The position numbers were made by a program, and so were the translations under genes. A DNA stretch of 64,000 bases from Lineus longissimus (lineage: Eukaryota > Nemertea > Pilidiophora > Heteronemertea > Lineidae), in assembly GCF_910592395.1 (NCBI RefSeq), contig NC_088311.1:22416646-22480645 (forward strand), read 5' to 3'. The number at the start of each line of letters is the position of its first letter. The stretch's first letter is position 1. A model generated the notes under the pieces. The model was not told the DNA's origin. It saw nothing but the letters and a program-made list of their open reading frames with translations, and made no database searches. Shown here one piece after another: positions 12,301-25,000 of this stretch.

Positions 12301-14373
12301 ATAACAAAAGGTGACTGCCGAGTATTTCATTAATCAGTTTCAGAGGCTGAAATGATTTGTGTCTTAGATAAAATAGACACAGTTTGTAGGGGCTAAAATA
12401 TTGACATCGCAATGGTCTTTGTCAGTTGTCCGTCCCATGATAGAATATCCGAAATGAATTAACTGGTATTCCGATTATTTAAGTGTATTAATATTGCTGC
12501 CATGTTATGTAAACAGAACATAAGCAGGTCGGAATCTGACTTTTACAATAACTTGTAACTTTAGTCATATTGACTCTTCGAGTGGTGTATCAAACTGGTG
12601 TAGACATGATTGAATAGAGCTGCGGAATTAGTTTAAATGTTGTAAAAGCCATCTTGTGTCGACCGCGGAAATATTGACTCTCTCGTTCAGTTCTGTAACC
12701 CGAGCCCCTTGCCTTTGTACGACTCCGAGCGAGATCACTCCACGCTTTGTTGCGTGGAAATCGAAGTTAGATGAGAATTAATTACCTCGACACCTCAACA
12801 ATGTATGGAGAGTTTTAGAAACACCTTACAGTGTACTTAGCAGGAGAATTCCCGGGTAATGTGAACGCGATGGACGCTGTTTGATTACATAGCTAATATT
12901 TACCGGATGTTAGGACAACCCATGTGTTTAGACGTCGGTAACGACGTTATATCTCGGAAAAGAAGACCGGTTTGCGGCGAGAGCAAATCGGACGGAATAA
13001 GCGCTGAGTCAGCATAAATCATATTCCAACTGGCTAGATGCGCAATGATTTCTATTATAGTCTTCGCCGCATCAGTGGCATTGTAACTAGCTAAAGGTAA
13101 CAAAAAGTGTTTGTCTCCTTCAGCTGAATATAATGGGATTCGCCGCTGTACTAGAAAGACAGCATGCTAACTGGATAGGTGTTCTTTTTTCTCCAGGAAA
13201 GACAGAGAAAGAGGCTAATGAAAAGGAATTCGCAGATTTTATTGCCACATCTTTGGCGAACATCTACCTCCTCTTCTGCTTGAGTCTCGTTATTCTATCT
13301 CTAACCGCTTTCAGCACTTGCCGTATTTTGGCTGTTTACAAATCAGTTCCGAAAGGATTAAAAAACGGCAAGGGTTAACCCGGCTTTACAGTCAGTGTTA
13401 AACACACGTCCCCCATGTGCATATAACATTTAATTCTCAACCACAAATCCGCACTTGTTAGTGTAACATGCCCGTGGGGAAGTTTCCTGCGAATTGATCT
13501 ATTTTGAAGACAGTCGCTCGCGGCTTTCTAAAGGTCGATCGCCTCAAGGAAAAACAGAGGACAACCAAGTAATGATGGATCCATATCTCAGGGAAATGTA
13601 CATGCACTCAAACTACACGTGAGCACTGAGAAGGCGCAGGGTCGCCGCCGCCGCTGGCAATTCAAAATGGCCGGGGGCAATCCAAGATGGCAGCGGATGA
13701 CGTCACCAGTTGACATAGTTTTAAGTGTGATATATGGAGACTGTGGAAAATAGGCCTCGCCTGAAGGTACTAAAGGCTTCGGGCAAGGTTAATTTAAATC
13801 CATAGATGTAAGGCAACAGGATATGGAATGCAGAAGGAACATTTTCTCTTTATATATCGCAAGAAGTCAAAGAAGAAATCTCTTATCTGTTTTTGCCAGT
13901 GGTGTTTGGAAGACCAGATGTCATGTAACAGTATTCTGTATTGGCCAAGCATTGTTCCGAAATGGCGATGGCTGTACCAAAAATTGGCGGATTCAGTCCT
14001 CCCGTGCAACACAAAACTAACATTGTGGCTTTTCGTGTTCAGACATCCTTCTTGAGATGTCCTCAGCGCTCATTAAACCACGGTCTGTTTCCTCCATTTC
14101 ACTTTTGCCGGCCTCGGAACGTGCTGTTCTCGGTGGAACCAAGACTGCTCTGATTGTCAGCGACGACGACTAATCAAGTCCAACTCGTGCGTGTGAACCT
14201 GATGAGCATCATTTTTTGCCATCTTTTCTAATTATATCGAAATTTCGTATAACAAAGCGGCGAGACTCGGTCTCCTGGAGTTAGACTGTGTCTAGAATAC
14301 AATAGAGGTGTTCTATCTTATTGATGAAGTAACAGATGCAAATGTTGCTGGAAGATTCCATGTTAGACTTGCC

Positions 14374-14408
14374 AGAAACTATAGTACATTCTATGTAGTA
14401 TAGTTTCT
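14374..14408. repeat. 35-nt inverted repeat (hairpin)
   Basis: Arms AGAAACTATAGTACA and TGTAGTATAGTTTCT are 15 bp with one mismatch around a 5-nt loop (TTCTA). The stem does not extend clearly into the flanks, so it is shorter than a typical microRNA precursor. It could be a relic of a small inverted-repeat element. Confidence 0.8.
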
Positions 14409-17400
14409 TGTTGAATTCTCTTCTTTATTTCAATCAAATCGTGAAAAAACTGTTATACATCGACTACAGACAACTCAATGCAGTAACTGTACATCTTTCC
14501 ATCAACTTCATTTGGAATTAACCAGGAGGTAGATGCATTGGAAACTCCGGCTTTTACGTGTTGGTGACTAATTAATAGGTATGGTACAGACAATTGAACC
14601 AATCTACCTTGTGATATAATGCTTGATACAAACTGGACAACAGAATCGAGGTTAAATGAGGTGGCAACGAAGCTGTACTTTTGCAATATTGGGTATGCGA
14701 CGCACGCACGCTGAAGCAGCTTCTCTATACCACGAACGCACGCAATTTGCTGAGACTGGCATAGCGTTTGGTTCAAGCAGTAATCTACTTGTTAGGTTTT
14801 TGAAAAAAAGATCTGCGCGAATTATTTAAAAAGCAATTTTAGAATTTCAGATCATGTTGTCACTTCTCTTGTTAGATTAACATGTAGAGGATAACGATTA
14901 AAAAAACACAGTTCTCCCTCAGATATCTTCTACAATTTCAATTATTCTTTACCTTTTGGTATGCAAGATACATGTACGTGTACAAAATGTATTTAACGAA
15001 ACGAAAATAATGGTAAAAGCATGCACACTTCAGTACACGTACGTTGAAGTGTATATTTGATGTTATGCACCACAGCATACTAGCAAAGTGAGAAAGCATA
15101 TACCATTAGTTTTTGATATGATTTTGCATAAAAGGCATGGCAGGCACATAAATGTCAACAATGTAACCAGGTGATGATGGTACAAAGAAGTGAATTTGGA
15201 AGAACTGGTTCTTTGCCATAAAGATAACTACGTAAGCAATAGAGGGATGAAATGTAAAGTGCACGATAGGAATCAAGGATTCGGTGCTTGGTAAAACTAC
15301 ATGACGTATGATGCTGGCATGTGTGTCAAATATGGAAGTGTGCCATCTCTGAAAGGTTTGTTCCAACTATGATATGCCAAAACTAATAAACAGGGTCTAG
15401 GATGTGGGATAAGGTTTGGTATAACACATCACAGGTAATCAGTTACCGAATCCTTGGTTCCAACTAGTATGCTGAGCAGGAGTTAGTTGTTCAATGCGTC
15501 AACTGTCCTTGGCGTTAGTCTACTGGCAGAATCTGCTGCAGGCTTCCACGCCAAAAACGTGTCCCATTGAACAACTGGCCTTGGAAGTAATAGTGAGGTT
15601 CAGATTAGCAACCTCTACGGATACATATACGCACTTTATGATGTACGTGATAAGTATCCGTATCAGTTGTGGACCAAACCTCCCTATGGTCTTATAATAT
15701 TGGACATACCTTTGCGTATGACTGTGCTGTGTTCACCTAGATAGCTGCCACCGTCATCAAGCCCGGGCTGTAAAGATAAACGATAGACGAATGGATTAGA
15801 CATTAAAACACATCCGTATCACTTTTTATTGTACCTTTTAGACATCGGTTTATTTGTCATTAACCTTTAAAAACACGTATATATGCCATTGATAATCATT
15901 ATCATTTGTTATGAATTGACTGTTTCTAACATCGTCTTGCACTGGTGACCAACATCATGCACAGCTGCAACCACGGTATCACTCAAGATATCCTCCTCCC
16001 CAAGTACAGGATATCCATCTCTTAACGTCTCTATTGATCCTTTTAACCTGTACACTTAAGAACACCATCTCGTTGCTGAGGAGTGTTAATTACCCGGATG
16101 ACAGAGCACGATATTACTAATACTATCACTGTACTCCTTGGGAACCTACAGTCGGGACGGAAAATATTTGAAGACTTTATGTTAAATCTGCGGCGAAACT
16201 CTCCCTTTTTGGAATAGAATTAGAAATGATGAGAATTTTAATTTGGAGATGCATCGCACGAATGTCGAGATTTTGATTAAGTAAAAGATGGCGTGTTGAA
16301 AAAGTACGATGATAAGGCCACCTTTTTTCGGATAGGCCTGTCACAAAAGAAAAGGCCGCTGAAATGCTCAATTTCGAGGGCAATTAAGATTTTTTCGGTG
16401 TGTGGTGCATTTTTGAATTATTACAAGATGTAGAAAAGGCAGAATGCACTGGAAGACTTATTCTCGTTAGATGCAAAACCTATTCACGATGAGCACGAAA
16501 CACCGAATACCAGTATTTATTTTCCAACAGCCTTTAACCCTGCATCTGTCTCCCCGTAGCTTTACACACTATAAACGACTACCCAACTAATCAGAGCCAA
16601 GTTGCCGTATTATTTTTGCAATTTACGCCAAGATAATATTTTGTACGCTCGTTAGAGCTTACGCTATGCTGCATAACGTAGCGGTAGCTTCAAAGCTTCT
16701 CAAAGATCTACCGCAAAGTAAGGTGAATATGCGTGGAAGATAGGTCATCCGGTGATATGTGGTGAATAGGTCACCGCAATGAGCAACCAGGTATAGCATT
16801 TCTTTTTTTGACTTTGGAATGGGGAAGTAGTTTTGGGTGACCAACATTTTTGAAGAACGCAAAGGAAAATGTCTCAGTCATAATTATAACGTTCTTTGGC
16901 ATCCTATTTTGCAAAAATATCTTCTCAGATTACGAATAGCGAATTTTCTTTTCTTCTCCTCATGATTTTGATCCAACACTATCGAGGGCAACTTTTCACA
17001 AAACATTGAGGTTCAATGAATTAGTACCGTACACAATTATTTGACTAGATCTAAAATGTATTTTATCGGCAAATGCTTCGCTCCAAATCGATAACCAACA
17101 AAGCGCTATCATTTTTGGGGGGGAACGAGCCGCTGAGAGTTGAATATTCGATGAAATTTATTGACTCATTGATCTAGGTGTGATTGTACCGTTTTTATAA
17201 CGACCCACGTTGATTTCGTAATTGTTCAATTTCTCATTTCCCGTACGAGAAACGCCCGGTAATTATGTCATTTTTGGTATTACAGGGCAGTGCACGTGCA
17301 AGAACTGACAAAGTGACTTTTGATATCTTCTGCTTCAAAAATGATGCAAGTTTTACAAAAAGTTCAAAGATCGGTAATCACGTGCAGAAATATAGATTGC

Positions 17401-18786
17401 ATCCACGACTGTGAACCTGTAATCAAGTTGCGCAATTAGGTGCGCAATGTGCAGGCAAGATTACCGCAGCAAACGCAGTAATGGCGGCGTTTCCGCCCCG
17501 TTAGACTCCCATCATGCACTGATAAGGCCTCCTATTTACATAATCGGCGCGAATTATCCAGAAAAGGAGAAAATATGAACGTCGCATGTTTGGTAATTGT
17601 TGAAATCATGACCGTATTCCGTTAGATTCAAGATAATGACCGAACAGCGCGATCAGATTGAATGAAATCTGAAATTATCCGCCAATTTCAAAACCGATAC
17701 CGGAGCTCAATGATGACTTATTGTGCAAATCGTTCTGATAACTTTCAAGTTCGCGTGCAGATCTTCGCAATTTCATGATATTTTGAAAGATTCGGCATTT
17801 CCACGCAAACCTTTGGGTGGGTTTGTACTCCTCTGTAGAGATAAACTCAAACGTTGATTTGTGATTTGAATGGTGCACGAACGGTGAAATCAAATCGTTT
17901 GACATCGCGTGTTCGGGGACATATTTTATTTATTTGCAGCAGCCAACATGTCGCTGCGAGTTTAGGTCTGGGTTCTCTTGTAACCCTTGGTTCTCTGTGT
18001 TAAAACTTTCCTGGGGTTTGACCTGAAATTGCAGAAAGATTGTTAAGGTCTTAATCTGCCAATACTCGACAGTGTTGTGTGGAAGGAAAGGGTGGATCCA
18101 TTGATTTTTGAGCCCAGTATATGTCAATGTCATGTCAATTTCACGTCATCCATTTAATTTTTTATACCTGTCCGGTAGCTCCAAATTCCTGAGAACTGTC
18201 ACCAATTATATAGCTATGCCTTCATTAGGAAACGGTTTCTATTGGTTAAGAAATGATATGATCAATTAATTTCAGTTCTGAGGCTTTTTAAAATTCCTCA
18301 CAAGAATGGTCATCCGGTGTTACCACCTTTTGGATCATAATTACGGCCTCGGCATCACCTGATACGGTCAAAACCGCCTAATTCGGCACCAGCGGCATCG
18401 CCCTCAAGAATCTCACATGGCCTGAATCTCAAAATCGTCGCGCGGTGCCTTTTATCCAGTAGCGACTATTCCTGGGTTTCTTAGCTGAAAGCCTCGCATC
18501 TGACTAATTAGGGCGATGACAAGGGGCTCAAGGGGTAGGTCTTTAGGGGACAAAGCTGCAGCCCACAGACCAAAGGGACCGCTCCGCCCGGGATCCAGAG
18601 ATTTCGGCCATCTTTTGTGCCGCTTTCAGGCGCCCGCCACGGTATCCATTCTCATGTAAACTCTCCACAATATGAAGAGCACAAAAGTTGCTGTTTGCCT
18701 AAACTGATATCTGGTTGGGATCTGAATCGTGGCGCGACCTCATGTGGTACGGAGGCTGCAGCAATGGGACTGGGCAGGCCAGCGCG

Positions 18787-18833
18787 GTCCCATGGCCCAC
18801 GGGGAGACGGATTGTGCTGCCAGGCCATGGGAC
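18787..18833. repeat. 11-bp inverted repeat in a GC-rich island
   Basis: GTCCCATGGCC at 18787-18797 and GGCCATGGGAC at 18823-18833, perfect arms with a 25-nt spacer, inside a GC-rich stretch (about 18.58-18.87 kb) of the TFAP2 intron. The island has long ORFs on both strands with no recognisable protein. Confidence 0.75.
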
Positions 18834-21800
18834 AATCCCACCAGCTAAAGGGGTGTGCTGAGTGAATGTACAGAAGCCTTTGACTATAGTCTACCCGTGT
18901 TTGATGCAGGTTTCGTGGTCTCATCTTTGACACTGCTGAGGGCAGGGGGTTGATGCACAGAATGGGAAGGAATGCATGTGGCTGTTTGCGAACACAGGCC
19001 ATAAACGTCAGCCATTATAAAGCAATGGTGTATCTAAGAATGCACCAGGGTGAGGACCTGAATAAGTCCACAAATGTACACAAAGTCCGCGGTGGGAATA
19101 CACTGACTATATCCGTTATGCATTAGTGCTTTTGGTTATTTGGCAGCAAAAGAGCATAGCTGTTGGTGGGGAGGATTTGGCCCGACAAACCTAGTTATGG
19201 TGGCACTCATTTTTATGTTAACCTGCTTTTCCAAATCTGTAAAATTTGTATGATTGAATCTATGAACAGACGATTGTAGAGTGGCTGAATCTTTGTCAAC
19301 GACTTCAATTTATAACATGAACTGTTTATTCTTTCAAATTCAAAACTCAAAACAAAAGATTCATACGTACGGCAATACTTCACTTCAATATAATACATGT
19401 ATTGGAATAATTCTTTCTCAAGTTCATTAATTTAAAAAAAACATCGTATGTCTTTTTCATTCTGACAAACTGTATTATAGTAACAGTGAACGTTACTTCT
19501 GAGAATTGCTTTCACTATCGTTATGCGCATAAGCCACCCAAGAGTGAATATCCTCGTATTATTATCAAACCACAAAGAATCCCTCTTCAAAGAACTGGTG
19601 TGTTTCAAAAGATCTATCAAGAAGACCATTTACATACTCCTTCATGCATCGTTATGGTGAAGAGACGCTGTACTGTCACTGTCAAAAGCAAATGGTCACG
19701 TTGGATCTTTCACAAGAACTGTTGGTTCTTTCACATAAACAATGGGTAACTCGAGCAATTTTCAAATCTTTAAGTTAATTTTTTTCATGTACATCTACGA
19801 ACATGCCAAGGTATAGCCTACCTCAACAATAAATAATAAATTTTCCGGAAAAAAAATGTTAATCGGGCCCCTTAATGTTTTTCTTGGTAAGCTCAAGCCT
19901 GCAAACTATGTTGGTAACCAAAATCAGATTCAAGAGAAAACAAATTTCGAAGAAAGTCATTGCGTAAATTTCGCGCAAAAGCCAGAAATATTGTGGATAT
20001 CTTCTTCAAACGACTGTACTCACTGGTAACCACTGAAAGCAGATCTCAAACACAACGTATACCAAGGATGAACACGTCATTACCAGACTAATGGGACTGC
20101 ATCTGTGATTCTCCGTCTACCCAACATAGCCCAAGGGCCTTTTCCTCCCACAAGCAATGCACTACAAGCTGCCTGTACATGGGAAATGAGAAGCGCTGTC
20201 ACATAAAGCATTTTCGTATGGATTTTTCATAACCGGTTATAAGATTTCGATTTCTCTAAGCTGAGATAATGTATGTCGGAAATCTCTCCAAGACGTGTTT
20301 TCGAATGAACAGAAGTTTTGAGATCCTAACCAGAGTTAAAGGAATAATACACCACGAAGGAAGTGGCAACAGTCACACTCGCAGAAATTTTGAGGGCAGA
20401 TATAGCCATAACACCTGTTTCCAATTTCATCTTCGAAATATTTAAGATGGTGGATCTGCTCCTTAGTTGTGATATTCTGGTACTAGTAATATATATGAAG
20501 CGATTGATCAGTTGAACCAGAGAATACATCATGCAAGAGGACAGACTTGGCAATGCCTTGATTTAAAAAAAAATAACTTAGATTTGTTCAACAGTGGTGC
20601 TATTAATACAATAGGCCTATAACTATGGCCTGGTACACCACCAAACAGTTTTCGATCCACGAGAACCGAAGATGATGTATCGCCATACATCTACCTGTTA
20701 ACTGTCAATACTCATTAGCAACTGGAGAAAGAGGTGTTCAATGTTGTATCTGAGGAAAAACACTTCCGGATTTCAACTTCGCCAGGGGCTACGCTTTGCC
20801 TTTAGTTTTTAGTAAAAACCGAACCTAAAACTTAACTAGTTTAGTCCATGCCATTTCTCACGCTAAATGGTAACGAGTTAAATTCAGATGGTTAATGCAA
20901 GTTTGAGAAAAGACAATAGAATGCAGGTGCATTGCGTGTTTTTCCGCTTCGTCTTCGATTTTCTCGGGTGGTTATTGACGGAGGATATGAGACGTATGTG
21001 TCAAGTGTCATGTTCACTGGAATTGCCTGTTGTGCATATTGATGCATTCCTTGCAATGTCAGTCAGGTAATTTGGTAAGGTAGGAACAGAGAACTGACTT
21101 TAAAAAAGATATCAGGTGAGACCACTTCTTCTGAAGCGAGAGACGTTGGGATCACCCTCTCTTGAACCGAGAATCGCTAAAATCTCAAATAAATCCAGCA
21201 TCTTTGTTTGATCATACGCCAACAGAATCACCATGCCCCCTCTCTCTATTCCTCATCAAGACAGTCTAGATGGCTTTAATGAGGCTAATACGAGTTAATA
21301 ATGGAGAAAATGGAAGACATCCCGACCTGTCACGTGATTTAACAGCGCGAGCTGACAACCGGGATCAGCGTCACTCAAATCCGGACTCAAACCGGAAGCT
21401 GCGTGGCAACCATAGTTGACAGGACTTTTAATCTTTGTGGTTTGGGGTTACAAAATGAGGCCGTTATGAACATCTATACAAAAGCTGCACAAGGTTATTT
21501 TAGACCATGCTGCTAAATCAAAGAAGTATTTATGAAACTACACATCCCTGCTCCCCCACACTCATTTTAAAATCTCCATGTACATGTACACAGTACAGGA
21601 TGTTCCCTTGTTTTGGCTAGAAAAAGGGTTAAAGTACAAGTTGCAAATGGAAGTAAAGGAGCCTCGTCTCCGAGTTGAAACCCCATCATCACCAAGTACA
21701 AACGTGTCCAAGCCTTAATGATAGTATGGATGAGCAAACTTGGCGTAATTAGCCGCAGATTCGTATTCAGACTTGTCAGGTTTTACTAAATTAAGCGTTG

Positions 21801-24800
21801 TCTTGACAACAACAGTTCCCAAATATTGGAGGAATATTCAATTGTTTCCCCTATTTGTAATACAATGTATTTTGATTGTTTAAATGAGGAGATTGAGGTG
21901 TTGCCAAAATCAATCCGCATTGTTGACGAATATTTACGTTGTCTCGGTGCAGTTCCAACTCCGGAGACAATGTCTTCCTCATTTGATGGTAAAAATGCGA
22001 TAATGTAAATGAAAACATCCGAAAAGAAACGAGAAGAGCCTGGAATTTGACCGACATCTCCCTGTCAGGCCAAATGCCGCAGCAAATATTAACGCAACAG
22101 TAACTCGGTGATATCGTGACAGAAAGATTATCAATCACCGGGAGACCAATCAGCATGAATCGTTGCATGATGACTGCTAAATCGTGAAACAATCAAAGAT
22201 AACTCTATGGTGACAAATAGCCATTTAGGGCCGCACTCAGAGTGATTAATTAAACATTGGGGAATATGTAATGGCGGCGGAATGTGGTGAAAGTGCCCGG
22301 ATATGACAGTGCCCGGATGTAAGGGTGATAGAGAAGAGAAAGATGGATAATCCGTAAAAATGTCGCCGAGGAAGAAAACAATAGAAGGAATCGAAGTACG
22401 AAGATGTCACTTTAGAATATTAGCATTTGATTGTGACGAGGGACTTTGTCTTGCCAGGTATAATTTGTGCTCTGACTTCCATCCTCGAACTCCATATGCG
22501 ATGTTCAATATCCTCTGTAGCTTATAAATTATAAATCACTAACAAGCACTTAGCAAAGCGACACTCCAATTTCTTTTATCTGAAGACAGACTTTAGAAAT
22601 AACCCGATGATAGTGATACATTGTATTATTTCATCGACCCTCGACAAAACGATGTCAACGAAGTTTGTTTGCATCTATATGTGCTTTGCTTAAAAACTAA
22701 TGGGTACTAAACAGCAAGAAAAATATTATTTACTATAGCGATATACGTTATTGCGTCGTCAGCAAAATGTTGAATATTGGCAATTTTACGTATCGGATTT
22801 TGCAAATGGGTTTCCATTGTAGCAAATAGTTTTTTTGTAATATTCAAAATACCGATACGAAAAGCTATCAGAGAAAGTACCTACCCTCGATGCTGGTGCG
22901 AAGGTGTTAACCTAAATACTGTTCGAGTGCTAGCTGGTGTCGCTTCCATTCTCGACATGTCAGATACATTCTGTGGCATTACCATACACTCAACCGAAAA
23001 TGGGAAACGCCTAAACCAATACATTGTAATTGCACATGGCCTATAGGAAATATGCTTTAAGTTATTATGTCTCCATGGCTACCATTCATATGTACATTCA
23101 GAAGATGAGCCGAGGGGATAGTTATTTGCCAAGAATGTACGACATCGTATATAGTCTCATATTGCCTGAGGCAAAACTGGCCTAACCCCATTTGTGACTC
23201 TGCATGTGTGGTGAAATGTATGTGTAATTGATCATGTAGTTTAGAGACGCAGAACGGTGTAGTGTAACGGCATTGGCTACAACCTCCCCAGTCTATCATG
23301 TTATGCATTTTTTCCGAAGAGCAGAGCATGTATGTTCACAAAAAAGCATTAGCATTGTTTATTATGCCATTTATTAACCATAGAGCATTCGACTTAATAA
23401 AATGTAAGTATAGAAATGCGATGAAACGGTATTGACATTACAAAAAGTTTGATATTTTCTTGTAAAAACATGACAAAGGCATAACACATTCTTCGCTGCA
23501 AAGATCTATAAAATGTATACACAATACTGATTCGTAATGGCGGCTATAGAACACATGCCAGCTTTTGATTGGTAGCCTCGTTTCGACGACAACCAAACAT
23601 CATCCGCCGCGGAATGACAAGGCTACTCAAGAAACACAAGTTCCTTTTTTTCAGAAGGACTCTATGTTATTCAGCCTGGAGCGATGAATAAAATATTCAA
23701 TAAAATGTCAATACAATCGAAACATTGAAAACGAGCTAGAGTGTTTTGTTTACATTTCGTAAAGATGGATTTGTTCGACAATATCATCAAAATCTAGGAT
23801 GCTTAGATATCATAAAACTGCTTGATGTTTAAAGGTTGACGAGTTTAGGGAAATAGCTACATGTACTTATATAAAAGCAATGTTGGGTCGGGTGCTTTTT
23901 AAAGAATACTTGAAGTTTGTTTTCGAGCTCACGATGTGATTGGGGAAATGAAAAATCGAATCACTTTTTCACTTGGCTGGATATATATGAATTAATTACC
24001 TGTGATTGCCCGTCCAGCACCGTGTGAGCTAATTGCCTACATGATGGTATCAACAGGGATGTCACGCAAGATTTTCCAACTCATTAGTAAAGAAAAATAC
24101 CCTTCACATTAAACAAGAAAATGGGACTCATCCCCTATTTTATCAAACCGTACGCAAACAACTCATTTACAGCGTTTTGGTTCAGGTGAAAACATATTTA
24201 TCGGTCTGGTACACAACTACGTTATGGCCTTTTAATTCTTGAGTGTTCTACATGGGGGGTTCATCAAAGATTCTAATAAGCCATACAAAGTCGTGATATT
24301 TTCCTGGATGAAACTGGCCAATCACAAATTGATAAATCAGCGGTAAATTGCGTCTCTTTCAGCAACGCTGCCAGCGGATGTAACCATGAAAATTATCGCG
24401 GAGACCACAGATTTGCATTAAGCTGCATTTTCTCCGATTGTCATGGTGTAATTTAGCTGCTCCGTAACTGAATAATGTGATCAGGGCCAATCAAGGTCTT
24501 GTTATGATATCTGCTATAAAACGGGTGACAACAGATAACAACTGACATGAGAAAGGTTTAAGGATGCAAGTAGAATGCGATCTAGCATCTTTGTGCATCT
24601 GTAATGGATGCCTACTCAAGGCATGTTCACAATCCCCAATGATGTCGAGTAACGTTGAGAGTCCCTTCCCGTGTTATCGCTGACCATCTCACGGCCAGAG
24701 CACAAAATCCTTGTCATGACCACAACTCCGGCACATGCTTCTCTCAAAGGGCCAGTACAATGGCAACCGGTCTATGATCGGTTAATATACTTGGATTTCA

Positions 24801-25000
24801 AAGGAAGACGATCAAACACTGATAGTAAAGCGAGAAGAACCGTGTTGTAACACCGCTTGAATGAGCTAGTACATTCTGGATGTTTTGCACACAGGCGAAC
24901 AACACAATGAATGTCGTAAAACACAATGAGAATGCTAGTTTGATGGACGGATAATACTAATGCCGATTGAGTCTGGTTCTTGTGAAGGCGAAATGGCATT

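Larger units (their letters stand above)
12001..25000 (-). other. TFAP2: TFAP2 large intron region, middle part
   Basis: No gene recognised. It contains a decayed 140-bp-period repeat (12.0-12.3 kb), a 35-nt hairpin (14374-14408), and an IR around CCATGG (18787-18833). A low-stop region with Oct-like ATTTGCAT at 24411-24418 lies near 24.35-24.56 kb. The 81-codon plus ORF at 13133-13378 has a hydrophobic segment but no family I recognise, and I see no convincing splice context for it. Confidence 0.75.

Noticed and set aside
16313-16328. A 16-nt micro-exon candidate on the minus strand (encoding AYPKK + 1 base) with the right phases to link exon 2 to the 1266-1467 exon
   Set aside because: The acceptor is plausible (TTTTGTGACAG) but the donor GTGGCC is weak and it lacks the DQSV core expected from AP-2. 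Phase fit alone is common by chance.
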